DNA from: JAZQHR01 sp045540815
Lineage (GTDB): Bacteria > Bacillota > Clostridia > UMGS1810
Direction: 5' to 3'
Assembly (NCBI GenBank): GCA_045540815.1
Contig: JAZQHY010000034.1
Coordinates: forward strand, 1-19,484
DNA: 19,484 bases
Made by a program: the position numbers and the translations under genes. The notes beneath the pieces are model-generated. The model made no database searches, was not told the DNA's origin, and worked only from the letters and a program-made list of their open reading frames with translations. Below are positions 1-7,046 of the stretch, one piece after another. The stretch's first letter is position 1, and each line of letters starts with the position of its first letter.

Positions 1-2
1 CA

Positions 3-497
3 TATACAGACGATGACGTCTTTTCGGATATGTATGACCATCTTTGTAATAAGCTTACAAAAAATGGCTATACTCATTATGAGATATCAAATTTCGCAAA
101 AGAAGGATATCATTCACGTCACAATACTGCCTATTGGAAATGCGACGAATACTACGGGGTAGGTGCAGGGGCATCTTCATATGTGGATAGCACAAGATAC
201 ACAAAGGTATATGATATTCATAAATATATAGAAGATTTTAATAATAAAGCTGAAAGTGAAATGCTAAATGAAACCGACAAAATGAGCGAGTTTGTTATTC
301 TTGGACTAAGACTTTTACAAGATGGTGTTGATACATTAGAATTTGAAAAGCGTTTTGGTAAAGGTATATACGAAGTGTTTGGTAATGCTTTAAATAAGCA
401 TCTTCAAAACGGCTTTATAGAAAAAAAGGGAAATAGGCTTGTTTTAGCTAAAAAAGCTTATTATGTGTCGAACGCTGTAATGGTCGATTTTATATGA
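3..497 (+). CDS. hemW: HemW-like radical SAM protein, 3' fragment
   Basis: This is the C-terminal part of a HemW (coproporphyrinogen oxidase-like) protein. HemW proteins are radical SAM heme chaperones, not true HemN oxidases. The open frame runs in from the window edge at position 3, so the start and the radical SAM CxxxCxxC cluster motif lie outside. Visible family blocks are YEISNFAKEGYHSRHN followed by a Trp and then GVGAGASSY, which match the HemW pattern of EISNFA, SRHN, YW and G-G-GAHS. The last 100 residues look like the HemN C-terminal domain (FVILGLRLLQDGVD). It ends with TGA at 495-497. A hemW gene directly before hrcA-grpE-dnaK is a common order in Firmicutes. The family call is secure; HemW rather than HemN rests on neighbourhood and motif style. 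Confidence 0.88.
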   Translation, partial: YTDDDVFSDMYDHLCNKLTKNGYTHYEISNFAKEGYHSRHNTAYWKCDEYYGVGAGASSYVDSTRYTKVYDIHKYIEDFNNKAESEMLNETDKMSEFVILGLRLLQDGVDTLEFEKRFGKGIYEVFGNALNKHLQNGFIEKKGNRLVLAKKAYYVSNAVMVDFI

Positions 498-536
498 TTA
501 TTAACCTATTATGAATAAAATGTAAATATTTACAAT

Positions 537-572
537 ATACCACTTGACAAAGGTTAAGTTAAGTGGTATTTT
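537..572 (+). terminator. Weak hairpin after hemW, overlapping the hrcA promoter
   Basis: Arms 537-548 and 558-569 can pair over 12 positions. Nine are a perfect repeat (ATACCACTT with AAGTGGTAT), followed inward by G-U, A-U and C-G. The loop is 9 nt and the 3' side runs into TTTTAT. It lies 40 bases after the hemW stop, so it could end hemW transcription. The stem is AT-rich, so it would be a weak terminator. Its arms contain most of the -35 and part of the -10 of the hrcA promoter. Confidence 0.45.
544..572 (+). promoter_or_regulatory. Sigma-A promoter of hrcA-grpE-dnaK
   Basis: A perfect -35 TTGACA (544-549) is followed after 17 bases by TATTTT (567-572), a fair -10. Transcription should start near 578-580, inside the CIRCE operator. 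That is the usual arrangement for HrcA repression. Confidence 0.85.
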
Positions 573-609
573 ATATTTAGCACTCAGGAAGCAAGAGTGC
601 TAAATATAA
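571..609 (+). promoter_or_regulatory. CIRCE operator (HrcA binding site), extended arms
   Basis: The consensus CIRCE TTAGCACTC-N9-GAGTGCTAA is present without mismatch at 577-603. Symmetry continues outward for six more pairs, giving arms TTATATTTAGCACTC (571-585) and GAGTGCTAAATATAA (595-609) around a 9-base spacer. HrcA binds this DNA and is inactivated on heat stress. The site sits between the promoter and the hrcA start codon at 647, so hrcA represses its own operon. Confidence 0.97.
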
Positions 610-646
610 GTTTAAACATAACTGTTTAAACAGGAGATGATATAGT

Positions 647-1681
647 ATGGAACTAAGTGATAGAAGACGAAAAATTCTTCAGGCTATAGTAAACGATTAT
701 ATATCCACGGCTGAACCTGTAGGGTCATCTACTATATGTAAAAAATATGACCTTGGCATAAGTCCTGCTACTATCAGAAATGAAATGGCACTACTAGAGG
801 AGCAGGGATTTTTGGATAAACCGCACACGTCAGCTGGCAGAGTGCCGTCGTATCTCGGATACAGAGTATATGTAAACGAGCTTATGCAGGAGTACAGGCT
901 TACTTTAAATGAAATAAAACAGATAAAGTATTCGATGCAAAAGCAGTATATTGAGCTTAACAAAATGGTATCTGAGCTTTCGCTTATGATGGCATCTTTA
1001 ACAAACTATCCTGCGGTAGTTACAGCACCTACACATTCGGGCGCTGTTATAAAAAACATACGTCTTATATGGATAGACGATTACAGCTTTGCGATGATAA
1101 TTGTTGCTGATGACGGAACGGTAAAAAATACCACTATACGTTCTAAAACCAAGCTGGATATGGAAATAACAGAAAAGCTTTCAAATTATCTATGCGACAG
1201 ATTTTCAGGAGTGGATATCTCGCTTATTACTGAAGATTATTTGCGTCACGAAATGGAGATTGTGCCGATTGATAATTCAATATCAGAGCCAATATTTGAA
1301 TTTTTGTCAAAGACGATTTCAGATATGCAGGACGTAGATATGGTAATGTACGGCGCGGATAACATATTTAACTATCCTGAATTTAACGATGTAAATAAAA
1401 TGAAAGACTTTTTAAAGTTTATAAATAATGGTAAAAATGAATTTATCAAATCCGCAATTAAAGACGGTGATAATAAAATACAGGTGTACATTGGTGATGA
1501 CAATCCCGTTTTAAAGGATAAGGATTTAAGTATGGTTGTGTCCAACTATTCGCTTGGTGACGGATATAACGGTGCAATAGCGGTTATTGGTCCTACAAGA
1601 ATGGATTATTCAAAGGTAATATCAACGCTTGAGTACATTACTAAAAACCTTAAAAATTATATGACAGATATAGGAGAGTAG
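647..1681 (+). CDS. hrcA: Heat-inducible transcription repressor HrcA
   Basis: HrcA binds CIRCE and represses class I heat-shock genes; in known systems the GroE chaperonin keeps it active. At 344 aa it has normal length. The N-terminal winged helix (about residues 1-75) shows the conserved blocks LSDRRRKIL, EPVGS, SPATIRNEMA and LEEQGFL, then PHTSAGRVPS. A GAF-like HrcA core fills the rest, ending in the family block IAVIGPTRMDYSKVI. The ATG is preceded by an AGGAGA ribosome-binding site. It is the first gene of hrcA-grpE-dnaK; grpE starts two bases after its TAG stop, suggesting translational coupling. Regulation is by the CIRCE immediately upstream. Nothing odd was seen. Confidence 0.98.
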   Translation: MELSDRRRKILQAIVNDYISTAEPVGSSTICKKYDLGISPATIRNEMALLEEQGFLDKPHTSAGRVPSYLGYRVYVNELMQEYRLTLNEIKQIKYSMQKQYIELNKMVSELSLMMASLTNYPAVVTAPTHSGAVIKNIRLIWIDDYSFAMIIVADDGTVKNTTIRSKTKLDMEITEKLSNYLCDRFSGVDISLITEDYLRHEMEIVPIDNSISEPIFEFLSKTISDMQDVDMVMYGADNIFNYPEFNDVNKMKDFLKFINNGKNEFIKSAIKDGDNKIQVYIGDDNPVLKDKDLSMVVSNYSLGDGYNGAIAVIGPTRMDYSKVISTLEYITKNLKNYMTDIGE

Positions 1682-1683
1682 GC

Positions 1684-2220
1684 ATGGCAAAGGAAAATAA
1701 AAATCCTGAAACAGAAGAAATTTTGGATAAGGAAGGCAAGGAAGGCAAGGAAACAGTAGAAACCGCCGAGCTGGATTACAAAACACTTTATGAAGAAACA
1801 CTTAAAAGTTTTGAAGAAACAGACGACAGATACAAAAGAATACTTGCTGAATACGATAACTTCAAAAGAAGAACAGTAAAGGAAAAAGAAACAATTTACA
1901 AAGACTCTGTGTGCGAAACAGTTGAAAAGATGCTTCCGGTTTTAGATAACCTTGAAAGAGCACTGACTATGGAATGTGCAGATGCAGAGTACAAAAAAGG
2001 TATGGAGCTTATTTTTAAACAGGTGTGGGATACATTTGTAAATCTCGGCTGTGAGGAAATAAAAGCCGTAGGCGAGGAATTTGACCCCGAGCTTCACAAC
2101 GCGGTAATGCATATAGAAGACGAATCTGTTGCAGAAAACACTGTTGTTGAGCAGTTCCAGAAGGGTTATAAATACAAAGATAAAGTACTTAGATATAGTA
2201 TGGTAAAAGTAGCAAACTAA
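1684..2220 (+). CDS. grpE: Nucleotide exchange factor GrpE
   Basis: GrpE releases ADP from DnaK in the Hsp70 cycle. The 178-aa product has a very acidic, Glu/Lys-rich N-terminus, a long coiled-coil helix (about residues 40-95, including YDNFKRRT and the run to VLDNLERAL), and the C-terminal beta domain with the family motif EEFDPELHNAVMH and the closing GYKYKDKVLRYSMVKVAN. Its ribosome-binding site (AGGAGAG) lies within the end of hrcA, two bases before the start. The N-terminal KEGKEGKE is encoded by a short in-frame tandem DNA repeat at 1729-1752. It is cotranscribed with hrcA and dnaK under CIRCE control. Confidence 0.97.
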   Translation: MAKENKNPETEEILDKEGKEGKETVETAELDYKTLYEETLKSFEETDDRYKRILAEYDNFKRRTVKEKETIYKDSVCETVEKMLPVLDNLERALTMECADAEYKKGMELIFKQVWDTFVNLGCEEIKAVGEEFDPELHNAVMHIEDESVAENTVVEQFQKGYKYKDKVLRYSMVKVAN

Positions 2221-2245
2221 TTAAACAAATTGGAGGAAATAAAAA

Positions 2246-4081
2246 ATGGCTAAAATTATTGGTATTGACTTAGGTACAACAAACTCATGTGTTGCTGTAA
2301 TGGAAGGCGGAGAGCCGGTTGTTATAGCAAACGCAGAAGGCGCTAGAACTACTCCTTCTGTAGTTGCATTTACAAAAACAGGTGAAAGACTTGTAGGTCA
2401 GGTTGCTAAAAGACAGGCAATCACAAACCCTGACAAGACTATTATCTCTATTAAGAGAGATATGGGTACAGATAAAAAGGTGGATATAGACGATAAAAAG
2501 TACACACCACAGGAAATCTCTGCTATGATATTGCAGAAGCTAAAAGCAGACGCAGAAAGCTACCTTGGCGAAACTGTAAGTCAGGCTGTTATAACAGTTC
2601 CTGCATATTTCAGTGACGCTCAAAGACAGGCTACAAAGGACGCAGGCAGAGTTGCAGGACTTGAAGTTCTTCGTATTATAAACGAACCTACTGCCGCTGC
2701 TCTTGCTTACGGTATGGATAAGGATAACGAGCAGAAGATTATGGTATACGACCTTGGCGGCGGTACATTCGACGTATCTATCCTTGAAATAGGCGATGGC
2801 GTATTCGAGGTTCTTGCTACAAGCGGTAACAACCGTCTTGGCGGTGACGATTTTGATGAGAGAATTATCGACTTTCTTGCATCAGAATTTGAAAAGGAAA
2901 ATGGTATAAACCTTAAAAATGATAAAATGGCACTACAGAGATTAAAGGAAGCTGCTGAAAAAGCTAAAATTGAGCTTTCAGGTGTTGCTACATCAAACAT
3001 TAACCTACCATTTATCACTGCAGATGCTACAGGACCTAAACACCTTGACGTTACACTTACAAGAGCAAAATTTGATGAGCTTACAGCTGACCTTGTAGAA
3101 AAGACTATGGAGCCTACAAGAAAAGCACTTGCAGATTCTGGCCTACAGCCAAGCGAAATCAACAAAGTGCTATTAGTTGGTGGTTCTTCAAGAATTCCTG
3201 CAGTTCAGGAAGCTGTTAAAAGACTTATCGGTTCAGAGCCGCATAAAGGTATCAACCCTGACGAGTGCGTTGCTATGGGTGCTGCTATTCAGGCAGGCGT
3301 ACTTGGCGGTGAAGTAAAAGACCTTCTACTACTTGACGTTACTCCGCTTTCACTTGGTATCGAAACAATGGGCGGTGTGTTCACAAAGCTAATTGAAAGA
3401 AATACCACTATCCCTACAAAGAAGAGCCAGATATTCTCAACTGCTGCTGATAATCAGACAAGTGTTGATATCCACGTACTTCAGGGTGAAAGAGAAATGG
3501 CTGCATACAACAAAACTCTTGGAAACTTTGCTCTATCAGGAATTGCTCCTGCTCCAAGAGGTGTGCCTCAGATAGAAGTTACATTTGACATCGACGCAAA
3601 TGGTATTGTTCACGTATCTGCAAAGGATATGGCTACAGGAAACGTTCAGGATATCACTATCACAGCAAGCTCAAATCTTTCTGACGAGGATATCGAAAAA
3701 GCTGTTAAAGAAGCAGAAAAATTTGCTGAAGAGGACAAAAAGAACAAAGAAGCGGTTGAAACAAGAAATAACGCAGATTCACTTGTATATCAGTGTGAAA
3801 AGGCTCTTGGTGAGCTTGGTGACAAGGTTGATGCAAACGATAAATCTGAAATAGAAGCTAAAATCGCTGACGTTAAAAAGGCGCTTGAGGGCACAGATAA
3901 CGATGCTATAAAGGCTGCTACAGAAGAACTACAGAAGAAATTCTACGAAGTATCTTCTAAAATGTATCAGCAGGCAAACCCACAGGGCGCTGCAGACGCA
4001 CAGGCAGGCGCTGAACAGGGTGCACAGGGTGGCACTTACGAAGGTGACTACACAGTAGTTGATGACGAAAACAAAAACTAA
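2246..4081 (+). CDS. dnaK: Chaperone protein DnaK (Hsp70)
   Basis: DnaK is the ATP-dependent Hsp70 chaperone, working with DnaJ and GrpE in the cytoplasm. The 611-aa length is typical for Firmicutes. Visible signatures are IGIDLGTTNSCVAV near residue 4, YDLGGGTFDVSIL near 170 and LLVGGSSRIPAVQE near 310, followed by the interdomain linker around DLLLLDVTPLSLGIE and a substrate-binding domain. The C-terminal tail is rich in Gln, Gly and Ala and ends in acidic YTVVDDENKN, as in other bacterial DnaK proteins. A good GGAGG ribosome-binding site lies 8 bases before the ATG. The gene is followed by a hairpin at 4095-4126 that probably ends most hrcA-operon transcripts. Confidence 0.99.
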   Translation: MAKIIGIDLGTTNSCVAVMEGGEPVVIANAEGARTTPSVVAFTKTGERLVGQVAKRQAITNPDKTIISIKRDMGTDKKVDIDDKKYTPQEISAMILQKLKADAESYLGETVSQAVITVPAYFSDAQRQATKDAGRVAGLEVLRIINEPTAAALAYGMDKDNEQKIMVYDLGGGTFDVSILEIGDGVFEVLATSGNNRLGGDDFDERIIDFLASEFEKENGINLKNDKMALQRLKEAAEKAKIELSGVATSNINLPFITADATGPKHLDVTLTRAKFDELTADLVEKTMEPTRKALADSGLQPSEINKVLLVGGSSRIPAVQEAVKRLIGSEPHKGINPDECVAMGAAIQAGVLGGEVKDLLLLDVTPLSLGIETMGGVFTKLIERNTTIPTKKSQIFSTAADNQTSVDIHVLQGEREMAAYNKTLGNFALSGIAPAPRGVPQIEVTFDIDANGIVHVSAKDMATGNVQDITITASSNLSDEDIEKAVKEAEKFAEEDKKNKEAVETRNNADSLVYQCEKALGELGDKVDANDKSEIEAKIADVKKALEGTDNDAIKAATEELQKKFYEVSSKMYQQANPQGAADAQAGAEQGAQGGTYEGDYTVVDDENKN

Positions 4082-4094
4082 TTTATAGAAAGTT

Positions 4095-4126
4095 ACAAAA
4101 ACCCAAACTAATCTTTGGGTTTTTGT
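4095..4126 (+). terminator. Hairpin between dnaK and dnaJ
   Basis: A perfect 13-bp stem pairs 4095-4107 with 4114-4126 (ACAAAAACCCAAA with TTTGGGTTTTTGT) around a 6-nt loop. The U-run lies inside the 3' arm instead of after it, so termination may be partial. It separates dnaK from dnaJ. Confidence 0.75.
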
Positions 4127-4147
4127 GCTTAAACAAACGGCATTTTA

Positions 4148-4176
4148 TTGTAAATACAGATGCGTAGGAGTACAAT
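4148..4176 (+). promoter_or_regulatory. Candidate sigma-A promoter of dnaJ
   Basis: TTGTAA (4148-4153) and TACAAT (4171-4176) are separated by 17 bases, matching consensus at 4/6 and 5/6 positions. It lies downstream of the dnaK hairpin and 28 bases before the dnaJ ATG. No CIRCE is present, so dnaJ could be expressed independently of HrcA. Confidence 0.6.
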
Positions 4177-4204
4177 CCTGTGCTGATTTGGAGGACATTT
4201 TTAA

Positions 4205-5350
4205 ATGGCTGATAAAAGAGATTATTACGAGGTGCTTGGAGTAAATAAGGGCGCAAGTGATGATGAGATAAAAAAAGCATACAGAAAGGTTGCTAAAAAG
4301 TATCACCCTGATATGAATCCGGGAAACAAAGAGGCTGAAGCAAAGTTCAAAGAGGCTAACGAGGCCTACGAAGTTTTAAGCGATTCTACTAAAAGGGCAA
4401 GATATGACCAGTATGGTCATGCAGGCACAGACCCTAACTTTGGTGCAGGCGGATTTGGTGGAGGATTTGGTGCTGAAGACTTTGATATTTCCGACATATT
4501 TGGCTCATTCTTTGGCGGTGGATTTGGCGGAGGCGGCAGAAGTCGCAGAAATGGTCCAAGGCGCGGTGCCGATATACACGAAAGTATTCTTATTTCATTT
4601 GAAGAAGCGGCTTTTGGTGCTACAAAGCAGATTAAGATATATAAGGTTGAAGATTGCGACGAGTGTCACGGCACAGGTGCAAAAGACTCGAACGGCAGAC
4701 AGACCTGTCCGAACTGTAATGGTACAGGTGAGGTGAGAACTACCCAGAGAACGCCTCTTGGCTCGTTTGTAAATGTGTCTACTTGTTCAAGATGTAACGG
4801 TGAAGGAAGTATCATAACCAATCCATGCGACAAGTGTAAGGGTAAGGGTAAAATTAAACGTGCAAGAACTATCGATATAAACATACCAAAGGGTATAAAT
4901 CACGGTGAAACCATATCATTCAGAGGTATGGGAAACGTGGGCTATAAAGGTGGTCCTGCTGGCGACCTTTTGGTAACAGTGTCTGTGAAAAAACACTCTA
5001 TATTTACCCGAAACGGCATAGATGTGCATTGTACTATTCCTATCACTTTTGTACAGGCAACATTTGGTGCAGAGATTGATATACCTACACTTGAAGGTAA
5101 GATAAAATACGATATTCCTGAAGGTACACAGCCGGGAGCTACGTTTAGGCTTCGAGGAAAGGGTATACCTCACATAAGAACAGGTGTAAAGGGTGATCAG
5201 ATTATAAAGGTATCTATAGAGGTTCCTAAAAATCTTAATTCCGACCAGAAGGAAGCACTAAAGAAATTTGGCGACCTTACAAACGATACAAATTACAAAG
5301 AACAGAAAAATTTCTTTGAAAAGATGAAGGATTATCTTAAAAATAAATAA
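4205..5350 (+). CDS. dnaJ: Chaperone protein DnaJ (Hsp40)
   Basis: DnaJ delivers clients to DnaK and stimulates its ATPase. The 381-aa protein is a full type I Hsp40. It has a J-domain (residues 1-70) with the HPD motif at 34-36, and a Gly/Phe-rich linker at about 75-115. A cysteine-rich zinc domain follows with four CxxCxGxG-type repeats (Cys 151/154, 168/171, 194/197, 208/211), then two beta-rich C-terminal substrate-binding domains. The third repeat reads CSRCNGEG, a usual variant. A GGAGG ribosome-binding site precedes the ATG. It is separated from dnaK by a hairpin and a candidate promoter, and the next gene begins 23 bases after its stop. Confidence 0.98.
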   Translation: MADKRDYYEVLGVNKGASDDEIKKAYRKVAKKYHPDMNPGNKEAEAKFKEANEAYEVLSDSTKRARYDQYGHAGTDPNFGAGGFGGGFGAEDFDISDIFGSFFGGGFGGGGRSRRNGPRRGADIHESILISFEEAAFGATKQIKIYKVEDCDECHGTGAKDSNGRQTCPNCNGTGEVRTTQRTPLGSFVNVSTCSRCNGEGSIITNPCDKCKGKGKIKRARTIDINIPKGINHGETISFRGMGNVGYKGGPAGDLLVTVSVKKHSIFTRNGIDVHCTIPITFVQATFGAEIDIPTLEGKIKYDIPEGTQPGATFRLRGKGIPHIRTGVKGDQIIKVSIEVPKNLNSDQKEALKKFGDLTNDTNYKEQKNFFEKMKDYLKNK

Positions 5351-5373
5351 CATCCGAAAGGAGTTAGAATTTT

Positions 5374-5829
5374 ATGAAATGCGAAAGATGCGGAGCAGAG
5401 CTTGTAGAAGGTATAGAAAAATGTCTTAATTGTGGACTTGAAAATGCTGTTGGTGAAGAAAATATCGCGGAAGAAAAAATACAGGAAGAGAAAAATGAGA
5501 TAGTTTATACACCAAACGTACCTTCTATAATAGAGATAAAAGAAGAAATAGAAAAGAAAACAAGCGATAAAAAATGGATATTAAAAGTTGTATCTGTAAT
5601 TGTTGCAATTGTTTCATTAGCATTTTGTTTTTATGGTGCATACCTTTTAAACAGAGGAAGCGCACTTATGTCAGGTGATATTGGCGCGTCTTTTGGTATG
5701 ATGCAACTTTTCGGAACACAGTCATATGTAGCTTTTTCGCCTGTTTTCGACGGTTTTGCACATTTTGTAAGAGCGGTTGGAATTGTTTCATCGTACTTTA
5801 TAGTATATTGTGGTTTTAAGCAGAAATAA
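5374..5829 (+). CDS. Small zinc-ribbon membrane protein, function unknown
   Basis: I do not recognise a named family. The 151-aa product begins with a zinc ribbon: Cys3-x2-Cys6-Gly and Cys17-x2-Cys20-Gly, the common pattern of a short rubredoxin-like knuckle pair. A charged Glu/Lys-rich linker (about 25-67) follows, then a clear membrane segment (about 68-91) and a second, less hydrophobic one near 129-147. The segment between them is rich in Gly, Ser and Met. The start is supported by an AAAGGAG ribosome-binding site 10 bases upstream. With only 23 bases after dnaJ it is probably cotranscribed with it. This slot is often occupied by prmA in Firmicutes; prmA is not in the window. No clear terminator follows. 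Confidence 0.8.
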   Translation: MKCERCGAELVEGIEKCLNCGLENAVGEENIAEEKIQEEKNEIVYTPNVPSIIEIKEEIEKKTSDKKWILKVVSVIVAIVSLAFCFYGAYLLNRGSALMSGDIGASFGMMQLFGTQSYVAFSPVFDGFAHFVRAVGIVSSYFIVYCGFKQK

Positions 5830-5881
5830 CCCTAAATATTGAAGAAAATATGAATATTTGTTAATTAATTGTTAAAAAAGT

Positions 5882-5910
5882 TTGACAAAATTATTTTTTT
5901 GTGGTAATAT
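5882..5910 (+). promoter_or_regulatory. Strong sigma-A promoter of the NlpC/P60 gene
   Basis: Perfect TTGACA (5882-5887), a 17-base spacer and TAATAT (5905-5910) with an extended -10 TGG just before it. The expected transcript starts near 5917 and gives a leader of about 65 nt. That leader holds two copies of TTCGATGAGA (5937-5946 and 5951-5960) directly before the ribosome-binding site. Confidence 0.88.
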
Positions 5911-5980
5911 ATACTCGTTGGTTAATTAAATACATATTCGATGAGAGTTTTTCGATGAGATTATGGGGGTTTTATTACTA

Positions 5981-6649
5981 ATGAGAAAATTATTGCTAAC
6001 AGCTTTGTTTGTGCTTACTTTTTTAACAGCACTTACTACAGTTGCTTTTGCACAGGATTCATATGAAGGTGTTGTTACAACAGATGTTTTAAACGTAAGG
6101 TCAATGGGAACTGTAAACAGTGACCTTTTAGGTCAGGTTTACGGTGGAGATATACTTAAGGTTATAGGCGTTGATGATGCCTGGTACAAGATTGACTTTG
6201 AAGGTATGGCAGCTTTTGTTTGCGGAGATTACGTTAGTGTTCGCGGCGGAGCAGTTGCCAGAAGCTACAATAGAGAACGAGGACAGATGGTTGTAGAAAC
6301 AGCCAAGAAATATATAGGTACACCATACGTATACGGTGGAATGTCACCTTCAGGATTTGACTGTTCAGGATTTGTGAAGTACGTATATTCTCAGTATGAT
6401 GTTGATTTGTACAGAACAGCAGCAGGTCAGTCAAATAACGGTTATGTTATTTCAAAATCTGAGCTTAAACCTGGTGACCTTGTATTTTTTGCAACAGACT
6501 ATTCAGGCGGTATATCACATTCAGGTATATATGTAGGTGACGGAAACTTTATTCACTCGCCAAAGCCTGGTAAAAGAGTTGAGATTATCACAATGAATAG
6601 CGGATATTACGCAAATACATATGTTTGTGCAAGAAGAATATTTTATTAA
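5981..6649 (+). CDS. Secreted SH3b-NlpC/P60 cell-wall endopeptidase
   Basis: This is a predicted exported peptidoglycan hydrolase that cuts gamma-D-Glu to diamino-acid bonds in stem peptides. The 222-aa protein has a signal peptide (residues 1-24, ending VAFA before Gln-Asp) and a bacterial SH3 domain (about 28-88, with TTDVLNVRSMG) for wall binding. A C-terminal NlpC/P60 domain (about 100-222) has catalytic Cys128 in GFDCSGFV, His180 in SHSGIYVG and third residue His192 in FIHSP. I chose the ATG at 5981. The in-frame ATG at 5963 lies within the GGGGG ribosome-binding site and would spoil the signal peptide start MRKLLL. It is monocistronic, with its own strong promoter and terminator. Confidence 0.93.
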   Translation: MRKLLLTALFVLTFLTALTTVAFAQDSYEGVVTTDVLNVRSMGTVNSDLLGQVYGGDILKVIGVDDAWYKIDFEGMAAFVCGDYVSVRGGAVARSYNRERGQMVVETAKKYIGTPYVYGGMSPSGFDCSGFVKYVYSQYDVDLYRTAAGQSNNGYVISKSELKPGDLVFFATDYSGGISHSGIYVGDGNFIHSPKPGKRVEIITMNSGYYANTYVCARRIFY

Positions 6650-6655
6650 AAGCTT

Positions 6656-6693
6656 ATGAGAAAATCCAGATGATTTTCTCATTTTCTTTTTTT
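6656..6693 (+). terminator. Rho-independent terminator after the NlpC/P60 gene
   Basis: An 11-bp perfect stem (ATGAGAAAATC at 6656-6666 with GATTTTCTCAT at 6672-6682), a 5-nt loop and the tail TTTCTTTTTTT. It lies seven bases after the stop codon. Confidence 0.93.
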
Positions 6694-6714
6694 ATCGGCA
6701 TATGTATAAAATAC

Positions 6715-6742
6715 TTGACTTTTTACAAAAATATGATAAAAT
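6715..6742 (+). promoter_or_regulatory. Promoter of the T-box-aspS-gatCAB-pyrR operon
   Basis: TTGACT (6715-6720), a 16-base spacer and TAAAAT (6737-6742) with an extended -10 TGA. Transcription would begin near 6749, just before the first T-box elements. Confidence 0.75.
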
Positions 6743-6748
6743 AATATT

Positions 6749-7008
6749 GTATTAAAAGGTGATGATGGAAAGAGTATTTTGAGTATCTTGCTTTGAGAGA
6801 GCCGCTTAAGGTGTGAGTGCGGTAGCAAACCTCATTAGAAAAACGCTCCGGAGCTTGCGGAAGAAAGCAGACTTTTCTGTTAGTAGAACCGCACGTGATA
6901 CTGCGTTAATGTATTTAAAGAGGATTGGTTTACCAATCAATTTGGGTGGTACCGCGGAAGCTATCTTTCGTCCCATAGGGGATAGAAAAGATAGCTATTT
7001 TTGTTTTT
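6749..7008 (+). promoter_or_regulatory. T-box riboswitch upstream of aspS, probable Asn (AAC) specifier
   Basis: T-box leaders bind uncharged tRNA and then switch from terminator to antiterminator. Visible elements in order are the K-turn/S-turn region with AGUA at 6773-6776, the distal AGAGAG (6796-6801), and the stem CCGC/GCGG (6802-6805 with 6819-6822) capped by GGUGUGA. The T-box itself, TTTGGGTGGTACCGCGG (6941-6957), follows, then the antiterminator partner CGTCCC (6969-6974) and a terminator. By position relative to AGUA and the distal stem, the specifier should fall near 6840-6845. There AAC (6842-6844) is followed by a purine, G. An alternative S-turn at 6782-6785 would place it at 6828-6830, also AAC. 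No GAC or GAT occurs between 6823 and 6850. AAC is an Asn codon, which fits an operon that makes Asn-tRNA(Asn). Specifier assignment is by eye. Confidence 0.93.
6959..7008 (+). terminator. T-box leader terminator
   Basis: Stem AGCTATCTTT (6959-6968) pairs with AAAGATAGCT (6987-6996), with an upper TCCC/GGGA helix and a T-rich tail at 6998-7008. The TCCC strand would be taken by the antiterminator when tRNA is bound. Confidence 0.93.
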
Positions 7009-7046
7009 AAAAATAAATTTGTAAATTATATCAGGAGGTAAGATAA

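Noticed and set aside
2707..3165. 152-residue minus-strand frame inside dnaK, and similar long antisense frames in aspS and gatB
   Set aside because: These are shadows of strongly biased coding sequence; no ribosome-binding site, no recognisable motifs.
5837..5862. AAATATT/AATATTT inverted repeat after the zinc-ribbon gene as a terminator
   Set aside because: The stem is 7 bp with no G-C pair and has no U-run; too weak to call.
5911..5980. ydaO (c-di-AMP) riboswitch before the NlpC/P60 gene
   Set aside because: This class often precedes such hydrolases, but the leader is only about 65 nt and no matching conserved blocks or terminator are seen.
6813..7010. 65-residue open frame just before aspS
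   Set aside because: It lies within the T-box leader; the conserved RNA elements explain the sequence and no ribosome-binding site precedes it.
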